17,327 nt of DNA from JBGPHT01 sp041484525 (GTDB lineage Bacteria > Acidobacteriota > Terriglobia > Bryobacterales > Bryobacteraceae). The position numbers and the translations under genes are program-made. The DNA is taken from positions 1 to 17,327 of the forward strand of contig JBGPHT010000164.1 of assembly GCA_041484525.1 (NCBI GenBank). The letters are read 5' to 3'. Shown here one piece after another: positions 6,269 to 12,158 of this stretch; position 1 is the stretch's first letter, and every line of letters begins with the position of its first letter. A model generated the notes under the pieces. That model saw only the letters and a program-made list of their open reading frames with translations. It did no database searches and was not told the DNA's origin.

Positions 6269-6583
6269 CTATCCCGGACTGACCTCGGTGATCTCGAGAG
6301 CTAGCCGGGTCCCGCATTTTCCGCAGACCAGCGATCCGTCTTCCGTCATGTAGACGGCGAGCGAATCGCATTTGGCGCAGGCCGCCGTCGGATCGGCGGC
6401 CTCGGGAAGCGGATCGGGCGGCACGATTCCAGAGAGGGTGCCGCCCGTAGCCGTCGTTAGCGGCTCGAACGTCGTTCCGCAATTGCTGCACACATGGTTA
6501 TAGCAGCAGTTCGGCGTGCAACTATAAAATACGTCGGGCGAGCCGCACGTGGGACAAGGGATTTCAAGCTTCCGCGTCTTCAC
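6269..6583 (-). CDS. Double zinc-ribbon protein
   Basis: A 104-residue protein with two Cys-rich modules and no other domain. The first has C10-C13 (CPTC), an unusual C22/C26/C27 cluster (SCTPNCC) and C32-C35 (CSNC); the second has C69-C72 (CAKC) and C87-C90 (CGKC). Each pair of CxxC knuckles is typical of a zinc ribbon that binds Zn structurally and contacts protein or nucleic acid. The linker of about 30 residues is rich in Gly, Pro and Thr. The start is GTG at 6583, directly after the TAA of the upstream prolyl isomerase gene, with the AAGAAG of that gene's last codons as the only Shine-Dalgarno-like element, so translation is probably coupled. It converges on the peroxiredoxin gene with 9 bases between stop codons. 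The exact role is unknown. Confidence 0.75.
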   Translation of the reverse strand: MKTRKLEIPCPTCGSPDVFYSCTPNCCYNHVCSNCGTTFEPLTTATGGTLSGIVPPDPLPEAADPTAACAKCDSLAVYMTEDGSLVCGKCGTRLALEITEVSPG

Positions 6584-7528
6584 TTACTTCTTGTCCGGTG
6601 TGAAATAATCGGGGTCGTAGATCACGGCGGCGCCGTTCTTCAGCGTGTCGATGGCCTTCTGGGTTTGCTGCGGCTGAAGCTGCTTCGAGATCTCCTCGCG
6701 GGCATCTTCGAAACTCTTGACGTCTTTCCCTTCCAACTTGATCACGTGATAGCCGAACTGCGTTTTCACCGGCTCGCTCAATTCGCCCGGCGTCAGCGCG
6801 AAGGCCGCCTGCTCGAACGTTGGGACCATCTGCCCGTGATGGAAAGTGCCCAGGTCGCCGCCCTTCGAGCCGGATCCGGTGTCGTCGGATTCCTGGATCG
6901 CGAGCGCCGCGAAGTCGCCGCCGGCCTGAATCTTCTTGCGGAGTTCCTGCGCCTTGGCCAGCGCTTCGGCGTCCGTGAGGTCCTTCTGCCCCGGCTTCAC
7001 CGGCAGCGGCGAGCCCTGCATGCGGATCAGAATGTGGCGCGCGTGCACCTGCTCGTAATCGTTCTTGTGCTCGTCGTAATACTTGCGCAGGTCCGCTTCC
7101 GGCACCTTGGTTTCCTTGTTGATCTGCTCGAACGCCATGCTCGCCAGAATGTTGATGTTCTGGAATTGCACCTGCGTTTTGTACGACGGCGTCTCGTCGA
7201 GTTTCCGCTTCTGCGCCTCCTGCGCGAGCACGATCATGCGCACCAGGTTATCCGCCATCTGCTTGCGGCCCGTGTTGTGCGCCACCGTGCGGTAGTTTTC
7301 AGGCACCAGCGTATCGATGACCTGGTCGAACTGCTTGGCCGTGATTTTCATGTCGCCGATGGTCAGGATCACCTTGTCGGGAGGCACCACCGGCGCCCTC
7401 GAGCCCACATCGTCAGCCGACAAGGTGACGCTCGGTTCCGGGACCGGCGTCGCTTTCTTGGGGGGAGGCGCCTGCGCCAGCAGCAAACCGGCCGGACACA
7501 CAAATAGCAGATCGCGAAAAAACTTCAT
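6584..7528 (-). CDS. Exported parvulin-type peptidyl-prolyl cis-trans isomerase (SurA/PrsA-like)
   Basis: A 314-residue foldase that should act on proteins outside the cytoplasm by catalysing isomerisation at proline. It has a signal peptide (MKFFRD, then a hydrophobic core to about residue 20), a proline-rich spacer, a SurA-N-like helical region (about 50-155) and a parvulin domain at about 161-268. The domain shows VHARHILIRM, DFAALAIQESDD, SGSKGGDLGTF, MVPTFEQAAFAL and TQFGYHVIKLE, all classic parvulin signatures. The protein ends 46 residues later with a charged helix. A downstream zinc-ribbon gene follows immediately. The sequence just before the ATG reads TAGAAT then ATAGTT; as a -10 it would put transcription start near the start codon, but no matching -35 is seen. 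Confidence 0.92.
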   Translation of the reverse strand: MKFFRDLLFVCPAGLLLAQAPPPKKATPVPEPSVTLSADDVGSRAPVVPPDKVILTIGDMKITAKQFDQVIDTLVPENYRTVAHNTGRKQMADNLVRMIVLAQEAQKRKLDETPSYKTQVQFQNINILASMAFEQINKETKVPEADLRKYYDEHKNDYEQVHARHILIRMQGSPLPVKPGQKDLTDAEALAKAQELRKKIQAGGDFAALAIQESDDTGSGSKGGDLGTFHHGQMVPTFEQAAFALTPGELSEPVKTQFGYHVIKLEGKDVKSFEDAREEISKQLQPQQTQKAIDTLKNGAAVIYDPDYFTPDKK

Positions 7529-7609
7529 AACTATATTCTACCCGTGGCGCACGCGCTCCCGCCCTCGGTATCCGCACAGTTGCGCCGTACGTTTCCTGAC
7601 ACAGCAACG

Positions 7610-7930
7610 CTATTGCGCCGGCTCGACCACGGCCGACATCGATCCCCGCGAGCGCGCCAGGCGCCAGTCCGGCCCATACGAGTGGATTTGGTCGCGCGCG
7701 AATTCCGCCGCCGGCAGTTCGCAGGTGATCAGCACGGTACGGCCGCAGCGGTCCACTTCTTCCGCGTGCCGGTACGCCTGATCCAGCGAGAAAATGAAAA
7801 TCTTCTGCAGCATCTCGATCACGTAGTCGTACGTATGATCGTTGTCGTCCAGCAGGACGACGCGGTAGAGGGGAACCAGTTGGTCCCGTTCAACGACTTC
7901 TGTCTCAGGAGCAACCGTGGGTTTCGCCAT
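7610..7930 (-). CDS. clpS: ATP-dependent Clp protease adaptor ClpS
   Basis: A 106-residue adaptor that hands N-degron substrates to the ClpA/ClpC unfoldase. The core fold begins at LYRVVLLDDNDHTYDYVIEM (21-40), containing the D-N-x-H-style loop that binds the substrate's N-terminal residue, followed by LQKIF, AYRHAEEVDRCGRTVLITCE and AAEFARDQI. The N-terminal 15 residues are the usual flexible tail that reaches into the Clp ATPase. Length is standard for the family. The open frame continues far upstream, but that part lies opposite the cysteine desulfurase and is a shadow; the ATG at 7930 gives a normal ClpS start. It is divergent from the desulfurase gene, with 48 bases between them. No clpA is in the window. 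Confidence 0.93.
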   Translation of the reverse strand: MAKPTVAPETEVVERDQLVPLYRVVLLDDNDHTYDYVIEMLQKIFIFSLDQAYRHAEEVDRCGRTVLITCELPAAEFARDQIHSYGPDWRLARSRGSMSAVVEPAQ

Positions 7931-7978
7931 GGCTCGGATTCGGCCCGCCTCTCCAGTTTGCCACAATGAAGATATCCG

Positions 7979-9127
7979 ATGCGCACATCGATTTACCTGG
8001 ACCACCACGCCACCACGCCCGTCGACGCGCGCGTGCTCGAAGCCATGCTGCCCTATTTCGGACCCCGCTTCGGCAACGCCGCGAGCAATAGTCATAGCTT
8101 CGGTTGGGAGGCCGCGAAGGCAGTGGAATTCGCGCGCCGGCGCGTGGCCGAACTGGCCGGCGCCGCGCCGCGCGAGATCGTATTCACCAGTGGCGCCACC
8201 GAGTCCGACAACCTTGCCTTGAAGGGCGTGATGGATGCTTATCGCGCGCAGGGCAACCACATCGTGACCATGGCGACCGAGCATGAGGCGGTGCTCGATT
8301 CCGTGCGCCGCCTGGAACGCGAGGGCTGCCGCGCCACCGTGCTCGCGCCCGAAGCGGACGGCCGTCTCGACTTGGATCGCCTGCGCGCCGCGATTCTTCC
8401 GGAGACGGTCGTGGTGAGCGTGATGTACGCCAACAACGAGATCGGCGTGATCCAACCGGTGCGTGAGATCGGCGCCATCTGCCGCGAGAAGCGCGTGCTT
8501 TTCCATTGCGACGCGGTGCAAGTGTTCGGCAAAGTTCCGGTGAACGTCGAGACCGGCGGCATCGATCTGATGTCGCTCACCGCGCACAAAATGTACGGTC
8601 CGAAGGGAGTGGGCGCGCTCTATGTGCGCCGCGGCGTGAAGGTGATCCCGCAGGTGGATGGCGGCGGCCACGAATCCGGTATGCGGTCGGGCACGCTGAA
8701 TGTCCCGGGCATCGTGGGATTCGGTGAAGCCTGCGCGGTAGCGGCGGAAGTGATGGGCCACGAGGCCGCGCGCCTGGCTGCCCTGCGCGGACGGTTGCTG
8801 GCGGCGCTTCAGGCCGGTGTTCCGGACCTGCGCGTCAACGGCTCGATGGACCATCGCCTGGCGGGGAATCTGAACGTGAGCTTCCCCGGGGTGAACGGCC
8901 AGTTGCTGCTGGTGAATCTTCCCGAAGTGGCGCTGTCGGCGGCCGCCGCATGCGGATCCGCTGCCGGCGCGTCGAGCCACGTGCTGGAGGCGATCGGCGC
9001 CGGAGCTTTGGCGGGCTCGACGCTGCGCTTCGGTCTGGGACGTTCGACCACCGAACAGGAGATCGATTACGCCGCCGGCCGAGTAGTGGAGGAGGTACGA
9101 AAGCAGCGCGCTTTGGCGCCGGCTTGA
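7979..9127 (+). CDS. Cysteine desulfurase (IscS/NifS family)
   Basis: A PLP-dependent enzyme of 382 residues that converts cysteine to alanine and passes the sulfur to Fe-S cluster assembly, tRNA thiolation or other acceptors. It begins IYLDHHATTPVD, the usual family start. Cofactor-site residues include FTSGATESDNLA (69-80), TEHEAV with H102, MYANNEIGVIQP (149-160), HCDAVQ, and the PLP lysine K204 in TAHKMYGPKG. The sulfur-carrying cysteine is C325 in ALSAAAACGSAAG, where E. coli IscS has SGSACTS, and the loop around it is of group I length. No iscU, iscA or sufE gene adjoins it, so the client pathway is open. Such enzymes can also supply selenium for selenophosphate synthesis, worth noting given the candidate selenoprotein nearby, but that link is inference. 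Confidence 0.94.
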   Translation: MRTSIYLDHHATTPVDARVLEAMLPYFGPRFGNAASNSHSFGWEAAKAVEFARRRVAELAGAAPREIVFTSGATESDNLALKGVMDAYRAQGNHIVTMATEHEAVLDSVRRLEREGCRATVLAPEADGRLDLDRLRAAILPETVVVSVMYANNEIGVIQPVREIGAICREKRVLFHCDAVQVFGKVPVNVETGGIDLMSLTAHKMYGPKGVGALYVRRGVKVIPQVDGGGHESGMRSGTLNVPGIVGFGEACAVAAEVMGHEAARLAALRGRLLAALQAGVPDLRVNGSMDHRLAGNLNVSFPGVNGQLLLVNLPEVALSAAAACGSAAGASSHVLEAIGAGALAGSTLRFGLGRSTTEQEIDYAAGRVVEEVRKQRALAPA

Positions 9128-9164
9128 AGCCTCAGCCGGCGGAGAGCGGCCTCCCGAATCAAAA

Positions 9165-9173
9165 TGCTATACT
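9165..9173 (+). promoter_or_regulatory. Probable extended -10 promoter for rpmI
   Basis: TGC followed by TATACT is a good extended -10 element, 35 bases before the rpmI start. No clear -35 was found, which is common for extended -10 promoters. Transcription would start near 9180 and give a short leader. Confidence 0.5.
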
Positions 9174-9208
9174 CTTAAAGTCTTACCTGTACGATTCCAC
9201 GGAATTTT

Positions 9209-9403
9209 ATGCCGAAGCTAAAGACTCACAAAGGTGCGTCTAAGCGGTTCAAGAAGACCGGGACGGGCAAAATCGTTCGCAATCACGCTTTTGGCCGCCA
9301 CATCCTGACTTCGAAGCCGCACAAACGCAAAAAGAAGCTGCATAAGAGCGTGGTCGCCGACAAGGCCGACCAACCGGTTCTTAAGCGCATGCTCCCCTAC
9401 TAG
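9209..9403 (+). CDS. rpmI: 50S ribosomal protein L35
   Basis: A 64-residue, highly basic protein of the large ribosomal subunit, of full family length. It begins MPKLKTHKGASKRFKKTGTG, continues with KIVRNHAFGRHILTSK and ends KRMLPY, all diagnostic of L35. It is the first gene of a plus-strand cluster with rplT 73 bases downstream. In many bacteria infC precedes rpmI; here a cysteine desulfurase gene does, so infC has been separated. A TATACT promoter element lies just upstream, which fits an independent transcription start. Confidence 0.97.
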   Translation: MPKLKTHKGASKRFKKTGTGKIVRNHAFGRHILTSKPHKRKKKLHKSVVADKADQPVLKRMLPY

Positions 9404-9414
9404 GGTGAGCTGGT

Positions 9415-9445
9415 GCGGACGGTGCACGGCACGTGCCCGATCCGC
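9415..9445 (+). promoter_or_regulatory. Two-tier hairpin between rpmI and rplT
   Basis: GCGGA (9415-9419) pairs with TCCGC (9441-9445), and after an internal loop of four bases on each side GCACG pairs with CGTGC around a three-base loop. No T-tract follows, so it is not an intrinsic terminator. It lies about 20 bases before the rplT ribosome binding site. L20 represses its own operon in several bacteria by binding rRNA-like mRNA structures, so an autoregulatory role is possible; I cannot show similarity to known L20 sites by eye. Confidence 0.4.
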
Positions 9446-9476
9446 CCGATCTAGATAATTTGAAAGGAGATTAAAC

Positions 9477-9839
9477 GTGCCCAGAGTCAAAAGAGGTACC
9501 CACCGCAGGGCAGCCCGCAAGAAAACGCTCAAACTGGCGTCGGGTTATTTTCTCACCAAGAGCAAGCTGAACCGCGCCGCCCAGGAGGCCGTCGAACGCG
9601 GTCTCAAGTTCGCGTACGTGGGGCGCAAAAACAAGAAGCGCGATTTCCGTGCGCTGTGGATTGTCCGCATCAACGCGGCCTGCCGCGAAGCCGGTATTTC
9701 GTACAGCCAGTTCGTGCACGGGTTGAAGGCCGCGGGCCTCGACCTGAATCGCAAGGTGCTGGCCGATGTGGCGCTGCACGACGATGGCGCCTTCCGCCAG
9801 TTGGTAGCTTCGTCGAAGGCCGCACTAGCCAAGGCGTGA
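9477..9839 (+). CDS. rplT: 50S ribosomal protein L20
   Basis: A 120-residue basic protein that binds 23S rRNA and is needed early in large-subunit assembly. It begins MPRVKRGTHRRAARKKTLK (family consensus PRVKRGxxxxxRHKK) and shows GYFLTKSKLNRAAQEAVERG, YVGRKNKKRDFRALWIVRIN and SYSQFVHGLKAAG, all standard. The start codon is GTG at 9477, well supported by AAGGAG seven bases upstream and by the invariant PRVK N-terminus. It follows rpmI in the usual order. A coiled-coil gene begins 8 bases after its stop codon, implying read-through into cell-division genes. Confidence 0.97.
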   Translation: MPRVKRGTHRRAARKKTLKLASGYFLTKSKLNRAAQEAVERGLKFAYVGRKNKKRDFRALWIVRINAACREAGISYSQFVHGLKAAGLDLNRKVLADVALHDDGAFRQLVASSKAALAKA

Positions 9840-9847
9840 GTCCGCGC

Positions 9848-10090
9848 ATGAGTCCAGCCGAACAGGAAACCGATTCCCTCAGCAGTTTGGAAGACCGCAT
9901 CCAGCAGGCCATCCAACTGGTGATGCGACTGCGCCAGGAGCGGGATGCCGCGATCGAAGAGGCGGCCGAAGCCAAATCCGAAGCGGAGCGGCTGGGGGGC
10001 GAATTAAAAACGCTGCAGGCCGAGCGCAAACAGGTGCGGGCGCGTGTCGAAAAACTGCTGGGGCAGATCGACCAGTTGAACGCCAGCTAG
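9848..10090 (+). CDS. Small coiled-coil protein, ZapB-like
   Basis: An 80-residue acidic protein predicted to be almost entirely coiled coil: heptad-rich from SLEDRIQQAIQLVMRLRQE through AERLGGELKTLQAERKQVRA to VEKLLGQIDQLN. Size and architecture match ZapB-type cell-division factors, which are short coiled coils that bundle near the Z ring and bind ZapA. Low-complexity coiled coils are hard to assign by sequence, so the name rests mainly on context: the next gene encodes ZapA. The start at 9848 is the first ATG after rplT, only 8 bases beyond its stop, suggesting coupled translation. Confidence 0.72.
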   Translation: MSPAEQETDSLSSLEDRIQQAIQLVMRLRQERDAAIEEAAEAKSEAERLGGELKTLQAERKQVRARVEKLLGQIDQLNAS

Positions 10091-10122
10091 GGCGCGGTCC
10101 CGCGTGGGCACGTGAGAGCCGG

Positions 10123-10437
10123 ATGGAGAGCACTCCCGAAAAACAGCCCGTTCGCGTAACCATTCTGAGCCGGCCGTACACGCTGCTGGCGACGGGCGAT
10201 CCGCGCGAGGTGGAAGAAGTCGCGTCCAGCGTGAATGAGCTCATGCTATCCATCGCGGGCAAGGCGCCCAACGCCGATTCCACGCGTATCGCCGTGCTGG
10301 CGTGCCTGCACCTGGCGGACCGGCTGCGCTCGATCGAGCGCGACCTCGGCCGCCTGCAGGATCGCGTGGACCGGAAATCCGAGGAGTTCGCCGGCATGCT
10401 GGAGCAGTTGATTTCGTCGGCGGGAGATCGGGAATGA
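10123..10437 (+). CDS. zapA: Cell division protein ZapA
   Basis: A 104-residue cytoplasmic protein that promotes FtsZ filament bundling at midcell. The N-terminal half has the ZapA globular-domain pattern: PVRVTILSRPYTLLATGDPR, then EEVASSVNELMLSIAGKAPN and DSTRIAVLACLHLADRL. The C-terminal third is a coiled coil (RSIERDLGRLQDRVDRKSEE) that mediates dimer and tetramer formation. Length matches the family. It follows the ZapB-like gene by 32 bases and its stop codon overlaps the start of the DUF1684 gene (ATGA), so the three are probably co-transcribed. Confidence 0.88.
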   Translation: MESTPEKQPVRVTILSRPYTLLATGDPREVEEVASSVNELMLSIAGKAPNADSTRIAVLACLHLADRLRSIERDLGRLQDRVDRKSEEFAGMLEQLISSAGDRE

Positions 10438-11279
10438 TGCGGCGCGTGGCGGCGTGGCTGATCGCGGCTTGGGTGATTTCTGGAGGAGTGCTCTTGGCGG
10501 TGTCTGCCTACCAATCTGAAATCGCCGAGTGGCAGAAGGGGCGCGCATCGTCGCTCCAGGCAGAGGGCGGATGGCTGAGCGTGGCCGGCCTGTTCTGGCT
10601 GCACGAGGGCTCGAACCCGTTCGGCAGGGACGCGTCCAACGAAATCGTGCTGCCCGATGGCGCGGCGCGCGCCGGCGCCTTCGACTTGCACAACGGCAAA
10701 GTCACCGTGAGTATGGACGGCGCCACGCGCGAGGTAAAAGCGGATTCGCCGGACTCGGTCAAGACGGGCCGGCTGAGCCTGTTCGTGATCCAGCGCGGCG
10801 ACAAGATCGGGGTCCGCCTGCGCGACCCGGAAAGCCAGTTCCGCCGCGAGTTCCATGGACTCGAGTACTTTCCGGTCAAACAGGAGTTCCGCGTGACCGC
10901 GACGTTCGTCGCCGAACCGCGGAAGATCCCGATCCTGAACGTTCTGGGGCAGACTGATGGGGACGAGTGCCCCGGATACGTTACCTTCCGGCTTCACGGC
11001 CGCGAATGGAAGCTCTATCCGATCATCGAAGAGCCTGGCGACAAGCGGCTCTTTTTCATCTTCCGCGACCAGACCGCCGGCAAAGAGACCTATCCCGCCG
11101 GACGGTTCATGTACACGCCGCTACCGCAGGACGGGAAAGTCGTGCTCGATTTCAACATGGCGTACAACCCGCCGTGCGCGTTCACGCCATATGCCACCTG
11201 CCCCTTACCACCTCCGGAGAACAAGCTGGCGGTGCGGATCGAAGCGGGAGAGAAGAAGTATCACTTAACAAGAGGCTGA
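10434..11279 (+). CDS. DUF1684 domain protein, membrane-anchored or exported
   Basis: A 281-residue protein with an N-terminal hydrophobic segment (MMRRVAAWLIAAWVISGGVL) that is either a signal peptide or a membrane anchor. The rest is the DUF1684 family, whose signatures are visible: GGWLSVAGLFWLHEGSNPFG, KTGRLSLFVIQRGDKIGVRL, EYFPVKQEFRVTATF, a KETYPAGRFMY segment with LDFNMAYNPPCAF, and the C-terminal CPLPPPENKLAVRIEAGEK. The family is widespread and predicted to be mainly beta-strand; its biochemical role is not established. The start ATG overlaps the zapA stop codon, with GGAG upstream. A second ATG follows immediately at 10437. Linkage to zapA is not obviously functional and may reflect co-expression only. 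Confidence 0.85.
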   Translation: MMRRVAAWLIAAWVISGGVLLAVSAYQSEIAEWQKGRASSLQAEGGWLSVAGLFWLHEGSNPFGRDASNEIVLPDGAARAGAFDLHNGKVTVSMDGATREVKADSPDSVKTGRLSLFVIQRGDKIGVRLRDPESQFRREFHGLEYFPVKQEFRVTATFVAEPRKIPILNVLGQTDGDECPGYVTFRLHGREWKLYPIIEEPGDKRLFFIFRDQTAGKETYPAGRFMYTPLPQDGKVVLDFNMAYNPPCAFTPYATCPLPPPENKLAVRIEAGEKKYHLTRG

Positions 11280-11289
11280 AAACGGGTTA

Positions 11290-11353
11290 GCCGCGGATGG
11301 ACGCAGATAGATAGCAAATTGCTTATCCGTGTCGATCGGTGTGTATCTGTGGC
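11290..11353. repeat. Degenerate inverted repeat between convergent genes
   Basis: GCCGCGGATGGACGCAGATA on the left is matched, at about two thirds of positions and mostly with G-U-compatible changes, by the reverse complement of the right side, which ends TGTGTATCTGTGGC. The spacer contains CAAATTG. The unit resembles a dispersed intergenic family in many bacteria whose arms read roughly as 'CGCGGAT..ACGCAGAT' and its complement. It occupies most of the 94-base gap between two convergent genes, where it could fold and act as a weak two-way terminator. Confidence 0.5.
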
Positions 11354-11373
11354 CTAAATGCACTTTTCCTACG

Positions 11374-12105
11374 CTACGGCACCAACTGGTGCAGGGTAGC
11401 CAGCGCGTCGCTCATGTTTTGCAGGTTCCGGTCAGGCGTGGCCGTGTACGCTCTTACCTTCAACACGACATCGCGGTGCAAGCGGAAGAACAGTTCTACG
11501 ATCTCCGGGTCGCGCCAGCCGCGCGCCGTCTCCTCTTCAATGATCCGCAACGCCTCATCGGGCGTGAATGCCGGCTTGTAGGGCCGCAGATTGGTCAGCG
11601 CGTCGTAGACGTCGGTGATTTGAAGCACGCGCGCCAGCAACGGGATCTCCGTCCCGCGGAGACCGTCCGGGTATCCGCTGCCATCCCACCGCTCGTGATG
11701 ATGGCGGATCAAGGGCAATACCGGCCGCAGCGTGGTCAGGTGCTGGCAGATTTGCTCCCCGATCGCCGGGTGCCTGCGCATCGTCACCCACTCCTCGGCC
11801 GTAAGCCTCCCTGGCTTGCACAGAATGGCGTCCGGAATCCCCACCTTGCCCACGTCGTGCAGATACCCGCCGCGATAGAGCGCAACAAGCGAAGCTTGCT
11901 CCAGCTTCAGCGCCATCCCCAAGGCCACGCTGACGAAAGCCAGGCGCTCGCAATGCCCCCCGGTATTGTGATCCCGCTGCTCTACTGTCTGGGCCAGTGC
12001 GAACAATATGCCCTCGGTCTCGTCGATTGTATGACCAGCAGGCTCGGCGACGGACTCGACGGCCGTCGCACTTTGGCAAGTTGGGAGCGACATCATCCGG
12101 TTCAT
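11374..12105 (-). CDS. HD-GYP domain protein (probable c-di-GMP phosphodiesterase)
   Basis: HD-GYP enzymes hydrolyse cyclic di-GMP using two or three metal ions. This 243-residue protein shows the full signature set: EQRDHNTGGHCERLA (42-56), GGYLHDVGKVGIPDAIL (79-95, HD at 83-84), RRHPAIGEQI (110-119), IRHHHERWDGSGYPDGL (133-149) with the GYP motif, and LARVLQITDVYDALT. All expected metal ligands appear present. The N-terminus carries only about 25 extra residues, with no receiver domain or membrane segment, so the regulatory input must come from a partner or from expression level. No clear ribosome binding site supports the start at 12105. It lies 53 bases downstream of the metalloprotease gene on the same strand and may be co-transcribed. 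Confidence 0.92.
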   Translation of the reverse strand: MNRMMSLPTCQSATAVESVAEPAGHTIDETEGILFALAQTVEQRDHNTGGHCERLAFVSVALGMALKLEQASLVALYRGGYLHDVGKVGIPDAILCKPGRLTAEEWVTMRRHPAIGEQICQHLTTLRPVLPLIRHHHERWDGSGYPDGLRGTEIPLLARVLQITDVYDALTNLRPYKPAFTPDEALRIIEEETARGWRDPEIVELFFRLHRDVVLKVRAYTATPDRNLQNMSDALATLHQLVP

Positions 12106-12158
12106 AGCGCTGTAGGGAATATCGGCTGGTTTGCCGAAAACTATAGGCCGCCGACAGG

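Noticed and set aside
7931..8980. Long minus-strand extension upstream of ClpS
   Set aside because: It lies fully opposite the well-supported cysteine desulfurase, has no domain signatures and is explained by high-GC codon bias. ClpS itself begins normally at 7930.
9879..10997. 372-codon minus-strand open frame
   Set aside because: It runs antisense to the ZapB-like, zapA and DUF1684 genes, all of which have family support, and shows no domain of its own.
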